Source: JBGNFV01 sp049645705
GTDB lineage: Bacteria; Bacteroidota; Bacteroidia; Cytophagales; Cyclobacteriaceae
Length of the DNA stretch: 64,000 nucleotides
Reading direction: 5' to 3'
Assembly: GCA_049645705.1 (NCBI GenBank)
Contig: JBARUK010000002.1
Coordinates: forward strand, 1 to 64,000
Numbering within the stretch: the first letter of the stretch is position 1; each line of letters starts with the position of its first letter. Positions 45,782 to 55,479 of the stretch are shown in pieces. Under the pieces are notes generated by a model. That model was not told where the DNA came from, ran no database searches, and saw only the letters and a list, made by a program, of their open reading frames with translations. The translations under genes and the position numbers were made by a program.

Positions 45782-45853
45782 AATCCAAAACAGTAACCAA
45801 ATAGCTTCATAGTCAGTTAATAAGATTACCACGTTGAATGTAACCTTACGACT

Positions 45854-46330
45854 ATGAACTCACACAATAACCATCTCACTATTGAAAAAGTGGGTATAAA
45901 ATACGGGCTGCTAACCTGTGCAGGCCTGGTAGGCTATTTTTTACTCATGAAAGCTTTTGGCTTCGAGCACCAATTGGAGTTACGTGCACTAAACCTGCTG
46001 ATACTGGGCAGTGGTGTACTGGCTTCAATAAAGTACTTTAAAGGCCATACCTATCACAATATGACCTACCTGCGCGGGCTGGGTGCCGGCTTGCTCACGT
46101 CTATGATCGCCGTCATATCATTTGCCCTTCTGGTATTTATTTACCTCACCTTTATTCAGCCCGGCTTTATGGAAGTGATCAGGGAAAACGAACCTTTCGG
46201 GGTTTACCTGAACCCTTATAACGTTACTGCAATTATTATACTTGAAGGGATCGCCAGTGGATTTATGTGTTCGTTTGCTATCATGCAATACTTCAAAACA
46301 AGTCACCTGGTAAACCCTGTGGACAAATAA
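45854..46330 (+). CDS. DUF4199 membrane protein
   Basis: A 158-residue protein with four predicted helices (about residues 16-35, 44-60, 74-98 and 125-145), typical of DUF4199, a family found mainly in Bacteroidota and of unknown role. It starts at ATG 72 bases after ade. A small coiled-coil protein gene follows after 8 bases. Confidence 0.75.
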   Translation: MNSHNNHLTIEKVGIKYGLLTCAGLVGYFLLMKAFGFEHQLELRALNLLILGSGVLASIKYFKGHTYHNMTYLRGLGAGLLTSMIAVISFALLVFIYLTFIQPGFMEVIRENEPFGVYLNPYNVTAIIILEGIASGFMCSFAIMQYFKTSHLVNPVDK

Positions 46331-46338
46331 ATAAACAT

Positions 46339-46638
46339 ATGGAAGAAAAAGGAGGAAAAGTAGAAGGTCTTCTCAGCGACCTCGGCCGTAAAATCGACCA
46401 ACTGACTGAGAAGATGAAATACTCAGGCGATGACCTGAAGAAGGAAATGACCGACTTTACCGATGAGCTTAAATATTCACGAGATAAGCTCGAAGATGAG
46501 TTTGGCAAATTTAAGAACAAAGTGGAGGAAGAGCGGCGTTCAGATAAATGGAAGGAAGTAGAAATACGACTGGAAAATGCCGCTAATGAGCTTAAACGAG
46601 CAGTAGAAGCGGTTGTAAGCCGCAAAAAACAACCATAA
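46339..46638 (+). CDS. Small charged coiled-coil protein
   Basis: A 99-residue protein, almost entirely charged heptad-like helix (LLSDLGRKIDQLTEKMK, then repeats of YSxDxLKxE and ELKYSRDKLEDEF). No membrane helix or signal peptide. I recognise no family beyond a loose similarity to apolipoprotein-like or stress coiled coils. ATG at 46339 is chosen; an earlier frame would overlap the DUF4199 gene. A strong terminator follows five bases after the stop, so DUF4199 and this gene form a short operon. Confidence 0.65.
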   Translation: MEEKGGKVEGLLSDLGRKIDQLTEKMKYSGDDLKKEMTDFTDELKYSRDKLEDEFGKFKNKVEEERRSDKWKEVEIRLENAANELKRAVEAVVSRKKQP

Positions 46639-46642
46639 ATAA

Positions 46643-46664
46643 AAAGGGGCATGTATGCCCCTTT
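46643..46664. terminator. Terminator after the coiled-coil gene
   Basis: A perfect 10-bp stem (46643-46652 with 46655-46664) with AAA and TTT ends and a 2-base loop. The following 46665-46901 gap shows no gene; a TATTTTG lies just before the ABC-F start. Confidence 0.7.
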
Positions 46665-46901
46665 AAATTCAGATTGAGAGATCAGTACTCTTTACCGATA
46701 AACAAATAATCAATAAGCGGCTCAAAACCACTTAGCTCTATAACCACATTTGCCGGAAATAAATTTCTCCCTGCCTGTAATTTTTTAGTGTGTCAGACAG
46801 AAATGGCGATCTTCGGATTCAGAACAACTTTTTAAGAGGAAAAAAAGTATTTGCCGGTCAGCGAAGACACCAATCCCCTTTCTTTTTCCTTATTTTGCCC
46901 C

Positions 46902-48788
46902 ATGAATTTTTTATCTGTAGAAGCCGTCACCAAATCTTTTGGTGAACGGACCATACTTGATGGCGTTACCTTCGGTATCAGCCAGGGACAAAAGACCGCG
47001 CTGGTAGGCATAAACGGCAGCGGTAAGTCCACACTGCTGAAGATCCTGGCAGGTGATATGAAGCCTGACTCAGGTGAGGTTTCCTTTCGCAACGATCTGA
47101 AAGTAGCCTACCTGTCTCAAAACCCTGCTATGAACGAAGATGCCACAGTGATGGACGAGGTCTTTGATAAGGCCGATCCCGTTATGGCAGTGGTCAGATC
47201 GTATGAATATCACTTACAACGCTCTGCTACAGACGAGGCATCTCAAAATAAGCTTACTGAACTGATCAGTAAAATGGATGAGTTGGGCGCCTGGGACTAT
47301 GAGGTACAAGCCAAGCAGATACTGGGCAAACTCGGCCTTTATGATCTGGAAAAGAAAATAGGCCTGCTAAGCGGGGGTCAGCGCAAACGTGTGGCTATGG
47401 CCAGGGTGCTGATGGAAAAGCCTGACCTGGTGATAATGGATGAGCCTACCAACCACCTGGACCTGGAAAGCATTGAATGGCTGGAGAGCTTCCTGGCTAA
47501 TGCCCAGATGTCCCTATTGTTAGTCACTCACGACCGCTACTTCCTGGAGCGGGTCACGGACCATATCATTGAACTGGACGAAGGCCAGGTATATACCTAC
47601 AAAGGCAACTATAACTACTTCCTGGAAAAGAAAGCTGAAAGGATGGAGCAGCAGGCAGCAGAGGCAGACAAGGCCCGTAATCTGATGCGCAAAGAACTGG
47701 ACTGGATGCGCCGACAGCCCAAAGCCAGGGGTACTAAGGCTAAGTATCGCGTAGATGCTTTCTACGACCTGCAGGACAAGGCATCCAACCAGCCGCAGGA
47801 ACGCTCTATGACCATGAACATAGGCACGGATAGACAGGGAAAGAAGATACTGGAAGCCAAAAAACTGTCTAAGCAATACGGAGACATCCAGATTCTGGAC
47901 AACTTTAGTTATGTTTTTCGTAAGAATGAACGCGTGGGTATCGTAGGAAAGAACGGCTCGGGCAAGTCAACCTTCCTGAATATACTAACGGAGCGAGAAA
48001 CCCCTGACAGCGGAGAACTGGACAAAGGCCTGAACACTAAGTATGGATACTATACGCAGGAGGCTGACCTATTTGACGATGACCAGAGGGTCATCGATAC
48101 GGTGCAGGAGGTAGCGGAAGTCATCACCATGAGTGACGGCCACACCATCACAGCTTCGCAGCTACTGCAGCACTTTATGTTTCCGCCCAAAAAGCAATAC
48201 GATAAGGTAGGCAAACTCAGCGGTGGTGAAAAGCGTCGACTGCAGCTACTGCGTACGCTGATGGCAAAGGCGAACTTCCTCATACTGGATGAACCTACCA
48301 ACGACCTGGATCTGCTGACCCTGGGGGTACTGGAAGAGTTTCTGGATAACTATGATGGCTGCCTGATGGTGGTATCTCACGACCGTTACTTCCTGGATAA
48401 GGTTACTGACCACCTTTTTGTATTCGAAGGTGATGCGCGCATAAAGGACTTTCCGGGCAACTATACAGACTATCGCGAATTCAGGAAACTACAGGAGCAT
48501 GGGAAAGAAGAGAAGCCTGAGCCTAAGCCAGCCAATGAGGTAAAAGATACGCCCCCTGAAGCACTGGAAGAAAACAAAAAGCTTAGCTACAAGGAAAGAA
48601 GAGAATACGAAAAGCTGGAGAAAGAGATACCTGTGCTGGAAAAGGAAAAATTGGCTTTAGTAACTAAAATCAACAGCGGTGAAGAGGACTATGAGAAGCT
48701 TACCGCATGGTCGCAGGAACTGGAAGCACTACAAGAATCACTGGATGATAAAGAAATGCGTTGGCTGGAGCTGAGTGAAAGAGCCTAG
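46902..48788 (+). CDS. uup: ABC-F ATPase, Uup-like
   Basis: A soluble tandem ATPase of 628 residues, of the ABC-F group that acts on ribosomes or branched DNA. Both domains are intact: GINGSGKSTL and LSGGQRKRVAMAR with DEPTNHLD, then GKNGSGKSTF and LSGGEKRRLQLLR with DEPTNDLD. The interdomain linker (about 235-300) is rich in charged residues. A C-terminal coiled coil (LSYKERREYEKLEKEIP to the end) marks it as Uup and not EttA. ATG at 46902 is chosen over a start 51 bases upstream, since MNFLSVEAVTKSF is the usual N-terminus. The last 4 bases overlap the convergent pentapeptide gene. Confidence 0.92.
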   Translation: MNFLSVEAVTKSFGERTILDGVTFGISQGQKTALVGINGSGKSTLLKILAGDMKPDSGEVSFRNDLKVAYLSQNPAMNEDATVMDEVFDKADPVMAVVRSYEYHLQRSATDEASQNKLTELISKMDELGAWDYEVQAKQILGKLGLYDLEKKIGLLSGGQRKRVAMARVLMEKPDLVIMDEPTNHLDLESIEWLESFLANAQMSLLLVTHDRYFLERVTDHIIELDEGQVYTYKGNYNYFLEKKAERMEQQAAEADKARNLMRKELDWMRRQPKARGTKAKYRVDAFYDLQDKASNQPQERSMTMNIGTDRQGKKILEAKKLSKQYGDIQILDNFSYVFRKNERVGIVGKNGSGKSTFLNILTERETPDSGELDKGLNTKYGYYTQEADLFDDDQRVIDTVQEVAEVITMSDGHTITASQLLQHFMFPPKKQYDKVGKLSGGEKRRLQLLRTLMAKANFLILDEPTNDLDLLTLGVLEEFLDNYDGCLMVVSHDRYFLDKVTDHLFVFEGDARIKDFPGNYTDYREFRKLQEHGKEEKPEPKPANEVKDTPPEALEENKKLSYKERREYEKLEKEIPVLEKEKLALVTKINSGEEDYEKLTAWSQELEALQESLDDKEMRWLELSERA

Positions 48789-49669
48789 GCAATTACAGGC
48801 TGGGGTATCATGTTGTTTTTGGCCTCAACCTCTGATCCGTCCAGCAGGCCGGGGTATATTTTCATGAGTTTTGCTGCAAATGCAGGATCGAATTTGGCCA
48901 GGTAGAGGCTTTTCACTTTATCAAATTGCTTTACCTCCAGCCCATTAGCCCCTCTGAAATCTGCTTTGTAAAGGTTAGCATCGGTAAAGTTGGCTCCGTT
49001 GACATCGGCATCCCTGAGGTCGGCTTCCATAAGATAGGCATTACTAAGGTCTGCTTTGATCAGGTATGTGCTTCTGAAGGTGGCCTTGATCAGAAATGAG
49101 TCACTGAAATCAGCCCCGCTGGCATATGAATAACTCATATCGGCCTGGTTCAGGTTAGCACAGTGCAGCTTAGTCTGATTCAGGCGTGCGCCGGACATGT
49201 TGCATTCGATCAGGTTCGCATGCTCCATGTTAGCGTAGTTAAGATTAGAATTGTGCAGATCTATGTAGCTCAGGTTTGTACGCGCCAGGTAGCAGTTTAC
49301 CAGGTTTATATCGTGTATTCCATGCCTGTTCAAACGTTTGATATTACCTGTAGTACGAAAGGCGGCTTCTTCCGATTCCCAAAGGCGAAAATCATCAATC
49401 TCATCTTTAAACATGCGGATACGCTGTCTTTTTTCCCCGTTTTTTGTCAGCCAGAAGATCAGTATACCTATTACAGCGATATCGAATAGCATACCGTGAG
49501 CTTCAGCCAGCACCTGACCATAAAAGTTTTTGAAATCCGAGATGTAATAGGGTAAGCTCAGGCCCACAACTACCAGTGCCAACAGCATCAGCACAATAAA
49601 AGTCGTCAGGATAGGCTTTTCACTAACCGAGTTAAGTTTCTCTGAAATCTCCTTTACAATTTTGATCAT
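48785..49669 (-). CDS. Membrane-anchored pentapeptide-repeat protein
   Basis: A 294-residue protein. Two N-terminal helices (about residues 18-42 and 58-76) anchor it, and a cytoplasmic region of about 25 pentapeptides follows (A/N-D/N-L/M-xx units such as LSYIDLHNSNLNYANMEHAN) up to about residue 255, forming a right-handed beta helix. The function is not known. Some soluble pentapeptide proteins mimic DNA and bind gyrase, but the membrane anchor makes that less likely here. The stop overlaps the convergent uup stop. Confidence 0.85.
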   Translation of the reverse strand: MIKIVKEISEKLNSVSEKPILTTFIVLMLLALVVVGLSLPYYISDFKNFYGQVLAEAHGMLFDIAVIGILIFWLTKNGEKRQRIRMFKDEIDDFRLWESEEAAFRTTGNIKRLNRHGIHDINLVNCYLARTNLSYIDLHNSNLNYANMEHANLIECNMSGARLNQTKLHCANLNQADMSYSYASGADFSDSFLIKATFRSTYLIKADLSNAYLMEADLRDADVNGANFTDANLYKADFRGANGLEVKQFDKVKSLYLAKFDPAFAAKLMKIYPGLLDGSEVEAKNNMIPQPVIA

Positions 49670-49723
49670 ATAAAGGCTGGTATGACTAATCGCAGTTTTT
49701 ATTGAACTGACAATTTAAGAGAC

Positions 49724-50659
49724 TCATCGATTAAAAAAGAGTGATTTCAGCTTAGTAACTAACGTCTCATTGATCTTGACGTATGATTCATGAGTCCAGC
49801 CTGCTACGTGGGGTGAAAAGATCACATTTGAAGAAGAGACCAGGTAGTCAAAATCACTTTTCTGACTGTCATTGAGTTTGACCAACTTTTCATTTTCTAA
49901 TACATCCAGTGCAGCGCCCTTTAATTTTCCGTTTACCAAACAGGCTCTCAATGCATTAAAGGGCACTATTTCTCCACGGCTTGTATTTAGTAAGTAAATA
50001 TCATTTTGAAATTTACCGAGGAAATCCTCATCTATCCATCCCCGGGTTTCGTTTGTAAGCGGAGTATGTAAGCTTAGGATCTCGGCTGAAGAATAAAGTT
50101 GTTCCAAGGTGGCTTCTGCAACAAAACTATCGGAAAAGCCATGCTTATACTTATCATAAGCCAAAACCTTGCATCCGAATCCAATGAGCCGCCGCGCAAA
50201 AGCCTGTCCCATGTAACCATAACCGATAAGGCCTACCGTTTTGCCCATAAGCTCTACTCCGCGGTTGCCTTCCCTGTCCCAGATACCTTCCCGTACCTGC
50301 CTGTCTGCCCACATAAGTTTATTAAATAACGCCAGCAGCATCCCTACTCCATGTTCCGCCAGTGCATCGCGGTTACCTTCCGGCGCATTTACCAGCTTTA
50401 TGTCTCTTTTCCCTACCGCCTCTACATCTATCTGGTCCAGGCCGGCACCCGCCCTGCCAATAAACTTCAACGAATGAGCCTGTTGCAGCAGTTCTTCGTC
50501 TATCGGCGTCTTGCTGCGCACGATCATACCTTCATAGTTGCCCACTACCTTCAGTATCTCGTCTCTTTTGATGTCAGGCCGATAATCAGGGCTTATACCT
50601 GCATCCTGTAGCATAGGCATAAGGCTTTCGTGCATCCGGTCAATGATCAGACAACGCAT
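49724..50659 (-). CDS. D-2-hydroxyacid dehydrogenase (SerA-like)
   Basis: A 311-residue NAD-dependent dehydrogenase of the phosphoglycerate dehydrogenase group. The nucleotide fold has VGLIGYGYMGQAFARRL (near 148); the catalytic Arg is in LLNTSRGEIV, the Glu in DVLENEK, and the His in FSPHVAGWTHES. It lacks the C-terminal ACT domain of long SerA. The substrate is probably 3-phosphoglycerate or another 2-hydroxyacid. It lies 22 bases after mgtE and is likely in the rsmA-mgtE transcript. Confidence 0.85.
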   Translation of the reverse strand: MRCLIIDRMHESLMPMLQDAGISPDYRPDIKRDEILKVVGNYEGMIVRSKTPIDEELLQQAHSLKFIGRAGAGLDQIDVEAVGKRDIKLVNAPEGNRDALAEHGVGMLLALFNKLMWADRQVREGIWDREGNRGVELMGKTVGLIGYGYMGQAFARRLIGFGCKVLAYDKYKHGFSDSFVAEATLEQLYSSAEILSLHTPLTNETRGWIDEDFLGKFQNDIYLLNTSRGEIVPFNALRACLVNGKLKGAALDVLENEKLVKLNDSQKSDFDYLVSSSNVIFSPHVAGWTHESYVKINETLVTKLKSLFFNR

Positions 50660-50681
50660 AATTTTGGTATTAGAGTTTTAG

Positions 50682-52037
50682 TCAGAGATTGTAAAGCAAG
50701 TGAGCCACCAGGAAGTATACGGCCAGGCCCAGCAGGTCATTTGCTGTAGTAATAAACGGGCCGGAGGCCAGGGCGGGGTTTATACCCACTTTATTGAGTA
50801 TGAGCGGGGTCACTGTACCCATAAACGAAGCCAGCAGCACCACGCTGAACAGGGCTATGCTTACCACCAGGGCCAGGCGAATGTCTTCTGCCATGATCAG
50901 CTTAACGGCCAGCAATACGATAAGACCAAGCACTAGTCCGTTGAGGATGGCTACCGTAAGTACCTTCAATATCCTTTTGCCGATACCCGTACCAAAGAGA
51001 GAGGGGTTTGCCAGACTTTGTACAACTATAGAGGAACTCTGGATCCCTACGTTACCCCCTGTCGCCGTAATGAGTGGAATAAAGAAAGCCATAGCGGGGA
51101 TGATCTGTATGTCTTTTTCAAACAGTCCGATAAACTGCGCCCCCAGCAGGCCACCGGCCATACCGATGATAAGCCACGGCAACCTGGCACGGCTCAGCAT
51201 CCACACACTGTCTGCCTCTTCCACATCTTCAGAGATACCGGCCATTATCTGGCGTTCCTGCTCCGCCAGTTCAGTGATCACATCCACAATGTCATCAATA
51301 GTGATCCTACCCACCAGCTTGCCCTGTACATTGACCACAGGTACGGCATCCAGGTCATACTTCCGCATGATCTGAGCCACTTCTTCCTCATCCATGTACG
51401 TTTCCACAGATGCTATCTCCGGCTCATACAGATCCGCTATGCGGGTATTATCATTTGCCAGAATGATCTTCTTCACGCCTATCCGGCCTATCAGACGGTC
51501 GCGGTCATCTACTACATATATGCTGTAGAGCTTTTCCACATTTTCAGCCTGCCGCCGGATCTCTTCTATAGTTTGTACCACAGTCCAGTTATGGTTGGCA
51601 CGGATAAATTCCTTTGCCATAAGACCACCAGCACAATCTTCCTCATAGTGCAGCAGCTCTAAGATATGAGCAGCCTTTTCCTCATTTTCCACAAAGGCCA
51701 TCACCTCTTCCCGCATCTTAATCGGCAGCTCATTCAGGATGTCCACCGCATCATCCGAGTCCAGGTAATTGATGAAGCGGGCTATTTCTTCAGGGGTAAA
51801 ATTTACCAGAAAACGTGGACGGAGGTCTTCGTCCAGGTCATTGATGATCTCTGCACTGATATCCGTATCCAGTACCTCTACTATGTACCGGGCCTCTTCG
51901 GTATCCAGCTCGTAAAGCAGTGAGGAAATATCGGCCGGGTTTACCCCTTCCAAACTATGCCTTATGAAGAGCTGGTCCTGTTCATTTACGGCTTGCCGCA
52001 GACGATCCAGAAACTCCTTACTCAGTTCAAATGGCAT
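50682..52037 (-). CDS. mgtE: Magnesium transporter MgtE
   Basis: A 451-residue magnesium channel. The order is: N-terminal superhelical domain (about 1-125), two CBS domains (about 130-250), then five membrane helices. GGNVGIQSSSIVVQSLA near residue 345 is the family pore signature. The CBS and N domains close the channel when cytoplasmic magnesium is high. ATG at 52037 is chosen because it overlaps the rsmA stop as TAATG, a classical coupling; an upstream ATG at 52049 adds four residues. No magnesium riboswitch is visible. Confidence 0.93.
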   Translation of the reverse strand: MPFELSKEFLDRLRQAVNEQDQLFIRHSLEGVNPADISSLLYELDTEEARYIVEVLDTDISAEIINDLDEDLRPRFLVNFTPEEIARFINYLDSDDAVDILNELPIKMREEVMAFVENEEKAAHILELLHYEEDCAGGLMAKEFIRANHNWTVVQTIEEIRRQAENVEKLYSIYVVDDRDRLIGRIGVKKIILANDNTRIADLYEPEIASVETYMDEEEVAQIMRKYDLDAVPVVNVQGKLVGRITIDDIVDVITELAEQERQIMAGISEDVEEADSVWMLSRARLPWLIIGMAGGLLGAQFIGLFEKDIQIIPAMAFFIPLITATGGNVGIQSSSIVVQSLANPSLFGTGIGKRILKVLTVAILNGLVLGLIVLLAVKLIMAEDIRLALVVSIALFSVVLLASFMGTVTPLILNKVGINPALASGPFITTANDLLGLAVYFLVAHLLYNL

Positions 52038-52822
52038 TACTTGTTCCAAAGGCGCTCTGTTTTTTGTGTGAGACCAATAAAATCATCTACCGAAAGCCGC
52101 TCGGCCCGCTTGTCCAATAGCGCGTCCTGCTTTACCTCCTCGGGCAAATTTAGAGGTTTGAGGGCATTGCGCAATGTTTTCCGCCGGTTTTGAAAGCCCT
52201 GTTTTACGATTCTTTCAAATAGTTTTTCGTTACAGGGCAGCGATTCCATCTCATTTCTCTTAAGCCTTATCACTCCGGACTGCACCTTTGGCGGTGGAAT
52301 GAACACACTATTATCTACCTTAAAGAGAAACTCTATATCGTAATAAGCCTGCAGAAACACGCTGAGGATACCATAATCCTTATTTCCGGGAGGTGAAGCT
52401 ATGCGTTTAGCTACCTCATATTGCAGCATACATACCACCTCCGGCACATCATTGCGCATTTTCAGTACCCTGAAAAATATCTGAGAAGAAATATTGTATG
52501 GAAAGTTACCGATCACTGCAAAAGGGGCTTCCGGCAATGCTTCCGGCCTGATCTGCAAAAAGTCACCTTCTATGATCCTGCCATCCAGTTCTTCGGCCAT
52601 GTGCGATTTCAGGTAGGCTATACTTTCGCGGTCTATTTCTGCTACGTGCACTTCGTACGGAGATGTCAGAAGAAAACGGGTAAGCACACCCGTGCCCGGC
52701 CCTATTTCCAGTATTCGCCCATACCCGTTATGGCCGGTGAGACTTTCGGCAATCTGTGAGGCAATAGCCTGGTCTTTTAAAAAATGTTGCCCCAGATGCT
52801 TTTTAGGACGGACTCCGGTCAT
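52037..52822 (-). CDS. rsmA: 16S rRNA dimethyladenosine transferase
   Basis: Dimethylates two adjacent adenines near the 3' end of 16S rRNA (KsgA). A 261-residue protein with KKHLGQHFLKD at the start, the SAM site ILEIGPGTGVLT (near 38), and the catalytic NFPYNIS motif (near 107). The first gene of rsmA-mgtE-dehydrogenase. The gap to the divergent aminopeptidase gene is only 50 bases, so both promoters must be compact. Confidence 0.95.
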   Translation of the reverse strand: MTGVRPKKHLGQHFLKDQAIASQIAESLTGHNGYGRILEIGPGTGVLTRFLLTSPYEVHVAEIDRESIAYLKSHMAEELDGRIIEGDFLQIRPEALPEAPFAVIGNFPYNISSQIFFRVLKMRNDVPEVVCMLQYEVAKRIASPPGNKDYGILSVFLQAYYDIEFLFKVDNSVFIPPPKVQSGVIRLKRNEMESLPCNEKLFERIVKQGFQNRRKTLRNALKPLNLPEEVKQDALLDKRAERLSVDDFIGLTQKTERLWNK

Positions 52823-52872
52823 ATTAAATATTATCGAAAAAGGTTTAAATTGCGGTCAAAATACGATTTTTC

Positions 52873-54306
52873 ATGGAAGCCACCATACAAACCACTCCTT
52901 CACTTTCAGCGGATCACCCTATTGTATCCCTATCGGGTGCCAGCCCTCAAAAACCTTCCTATGTTCCGGAAGATATATGGGCTATCATCAATAAGCGTTA
53001 TCAGAACGGATCCGACAGTACCTTCACCTATCACGAAGGGCGAAACCTTGCATTTTTTAAGTTTCCCGAAAAAAATGCCGACCACATTCTGCTTGAAGCC
53101 AGAAGAAAACAAGGGCACGAAGCAGCAGGTAAACTGGCCGCGGACCGCATAGCCACCCTGCAGGTAGACGGCAGCACAGTAGGCAGATACGAGACCCTTG
53201 CATTTGTAGAGGGGTATCTGCTCAGCTCTTATATTTTCGAGACCTATAAGTCAGATAAAAAAGGGTATAGCCTCGAAAACCTCAAGGTGCATGCAGACAG
53301 CATAACGCAGGAAGACCTGGATGAGGTTAAAGCCATAGTGACTGGTGTTTATACTGCCCGAAACCTGGTAAATACGCCTGTAATCGACCTGAATGCAGAG
53401 AAATTCAGTGAAGAGATAGAGACATTAGGTGAAAAATACGGGTTCAGCGTTGATGTACTCAACAAGTCCAAGATCATGAGTCTGAAAATGGGCGGGTTGC
53501 TGGCCGTAAATGCTGGTAGCGAAGACCCTCCGACATTCAACATCCTGGAGTATAAGCCCGAAGGTGCCGTAAACGATAAACCGGTGGTGCTGGTAGGTAA
53601 GGGCGTCATGTACGATACGGGCGGCCTGAGCCTGAAGCCTACTGCCAATAGCATGGACATGATGAAGAGCGACATGGGTGGCGCAGCATGCGTGGCAGGT
53701 GCTTTTACCTCTATTGCTGCGGCTGGCCTTCCTATACACGTAGTAGGTCTGATACCCGCTACGGATAACCGGCCTGGCCGAAATGCCGTGGCCCCCGGCG
53801 ATGTTATCACCATGTATAGCGGCAAAACTGTAGAAGTGCTAAACACCGATGCAGAAGGCCGCCTGATCCTGGCCGATGCGCTTCACTACGCCAAAAAATA
53901 CAACCCGGAACTGGTACTGGACTTTGCCACCCTGACAGGGGCAGCTATGAGGGCTATAGGTAAAGAAGGCCTGGTGTATATGGGTACTGCCGATAATGAG
54001 GTAAAAGAAAAGATGCTGCAGGCTGGTGAAGGAGTTTATGAGCGCCTGGTAGAGTTTCCTCTATGGGATGAATATAAAGCTCAGCTACAATCTGACATTG
54101 CGGACATAACCAATCTTGGTGGGGATACCGCCGGAGCCATAACAGCCGGTATATTCCTGCAGTATTTTACAGACTACCCCTGGTTGCATTTCGACATTGC
54201 CGGGTCGGCCTTCCTTAGGAGCGGTGACAGCTACAGGGGTAAAGGAGGCACCGGTGTAGGCGTACGCCTTTTATATTCATTTCTGAAAAACAGGGTAAAT
54301 GGATAA
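52873..54306 (+). CDS. M17 leucyl aminopeptidase family protein
   Basis: A 477-residue zinc/manganese exopeptidase. The metal and active-site motifs of family M17 are GKGVMYDTGGLSLKP (near 250), MKSDMGGAA, and NTDAEGRLILADAL (near 330), which hold the Lys, Asp and Glu ligands and the catalytic Arg. It removes N-terminal amino acids in the cytoplasm. Its stop overlaps the pdxA start by 8 bases, so the two are coupled. Confidence 0.92.
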   Translation: MEATIQTTPSLSADHPIVSLSGASPQKPSYVPEDIWAIINKRYQNGSDSTFTYHEGRNLAFFKFPEKNADHILLEARRKQGHEAAGKLAADRIATLQVDGSTVGRYETLAFVEGYLLSSYIFETYKSDKKGYSLENLKVHADSITQEDLDEVKAIVTGVYTARNLVNTPVIDLNAEKFSEEIETLGEKYGFSVDVLNKSKIMSLKMGGLLAVNAGSEDPPTFNILEYKPEGAVNDKPVVLVGKGVMYDTGGLSLKPTANSMDMMKSDMGGAACVAGAFTSIAAAGLPIHVVGLIPATDNRPGRNAVAPGDVITMYSGKTVEVLNTDAEGRLILADALHYAKKYNPELVLDFATLTGAAMRAIGKEGLVYMGTADNEVKEKMLQAGEGVYERLVEFPLWDEYKAQLQSDIADITNLGGDTAGAITAGIFLQYFTDYPWLHFDIAGSAFLRSGDSYRGKGGTGVGVRLLYSFLKNRVNG

Positions 54307-55333
54307 ACAACAGCAGAAGATACATAACAAACCTGTAATAGGCATCTCCATAGGTGATATAAACGGTATAGGACCGGAGATCATCATCAAAGCACTGGCC
54401 GACAGCAGGCTGACTCAACTCATAACCCCCGTGGTATACGGCAGCATCAAAGTTCTGGGCTACTACCGCAAGGCCATAGATGCAAAGGAGTTTTCTTACT
54501 TTCAGGCCAAAGAGCCGGGAGTATTTAACCCGAAGAAAATAAATGTAGTGAACTGCTGGGAAGAACTGGCAGAAATAGAGACCGGTATAGAAACTCCTAC
54601 AGGTGGAAAGTATGCCTACCTGGCCCTGGAAAGGGCCGTAAAGGAAATGGACGAAGGCTTCATCCAGGGTATAGTAACGGCCCCTATCAATAAGAATGTG
54701 ATGCAGTCCGAGGAATTTAACTTTCCCGGCCATACCGAATATTTTGCTAAACGTGCGGGCGCAGCGGACAGCCTGATGTTTATGGTGTCGGGTGATCTGC
54801 GGGTAGGTGTAGCCACAGGCCATATACCTTTGCAGGAAGTACCCGGAAGGCTTACAGCAGAAGGCCTGCGCAGTAAGCTGGATATGATGTTGCACAGCCT
54901 TAAGGTTGACTTTGGCATTATCAAGCCCAAAGTGGCAGTTATGGGTCTGAACCCCCATGCAGGAGAAGAGGGGCTGCTGGGTACAGAAGAGAATGATCTG
55001 ATCACACCTGTTATTAATTCGTACAAGGATAAGGGCCACCTTGTATTTGGACCCTACCCTGCCGATGGTTTCTTTGGCATGGGCCACTATAAGAAGTTCG
55101 ATGGTGTGATGGCCATGTACCATGATCAGGGTCTTGTGCCTTTCAAAACACTGTCGTTTGGCTCCGGAGTCAACTTTACTGCCGGTCTGCCGATAGTCCG
55201 TACTTCACCCGACCATGGTACGGCTTACGATATAGCAGGAAAGAACCAGGCCAGCGAGGATAGTATGCTCCAGGCAATATTTCTGGCGTCAGACATCATC
55301 AGGAAACGACGGGGAGATAGTCTCCTCATTTAA
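54299..55333 (+). CDS. pdxA: 4-hydroxythreonine-4-phosphate dehydrogenase
   Basis: Oxidises 4-phosphohydroxy-threonine in vitamin B6 synthesis. The 344 residues carry GDINGIGPEI (near 18), the metal His in FPGHTEYF (near 140), NPHAGEEG and MYHDQGLVPFK (near 275), all typical of PdxA. It is coupled to the aminopeptidase gene. A 146-base gap with a promoter separates it from the DUF177 gene. Confidence 0.95.
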   Translation: MDKQQQKIHNKPVIGISIGDINGIGPEIIIKALADSRLTQLITPVVYGSIKVLGYYRKAIDAKEFSYFQAKEPGVFNPKKINVVNCWEELAEIETGIETPTGGKYAYLALERAVKEMDEGFIQGIVTAPINKNVMQSEEFNFPGHTEYFAKRAGAADSLMFMVSGDLRVGVATGHIPLQEVPGRLTAEGLRSKLDMMLHSLKVDFGIIKPKVAVMGLNPHAGEEGLLGTEENDLITPVINSYKDKGHLVFGPYPADGFFGMGHYKKFDGVMAMYHDQGLVPFKTLSFGSGVNFTAGLPIVRTSPDHGTAYDIAGKNQASEDSMLQAIFLASDIIRKRRGDSLLI

Positions 55334-55412
55334 ATTCAGATGAACTTTTAGCCTTCTGAATAGGTTTTTCATCAGTTATCCAGACATGGCATTTTTACAT
55401 TAGTGAATAATG

Positions 55413-55444
55413 CTTTTCAATTACAAAAAAAAGACCTAAATTTG
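55413..55444 (+). promoter_or_regulatory. Promoter of the DUF177-rpmF operon
   Basis: TAAATTTG (55437-55444) is an exact TAnnTTTG box with TTTT 19 bases upstream. The transcript would begin near 55450, about 30 bases before the ATG. Confidence 0.6.
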
Positions 55445-55468
55445 CGCTCTTGAATTGAAAGAGAGCGC
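55444..55468. promoter_or_regulatory. Inverted repeat over the transcription start
   Basis: GCGCTC (55444-55449) and GAGCGC (55463-55468) are inverted, extended by one T-A and one T-G pair. The left arm begins at the last base of the -7 box, so the start site lies between the arms. That suggests an operator more than an RNA hairpin. Confidence 0.4.
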
Positions 55469-55479
55469 TATTGTTTGGC

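Noticed and set aside
54215..55123. Minus-strand open frame of 302 codons opposite pdxA
   Set aside because: Antisense shadow; pdxA motifs on the other strand are intact.
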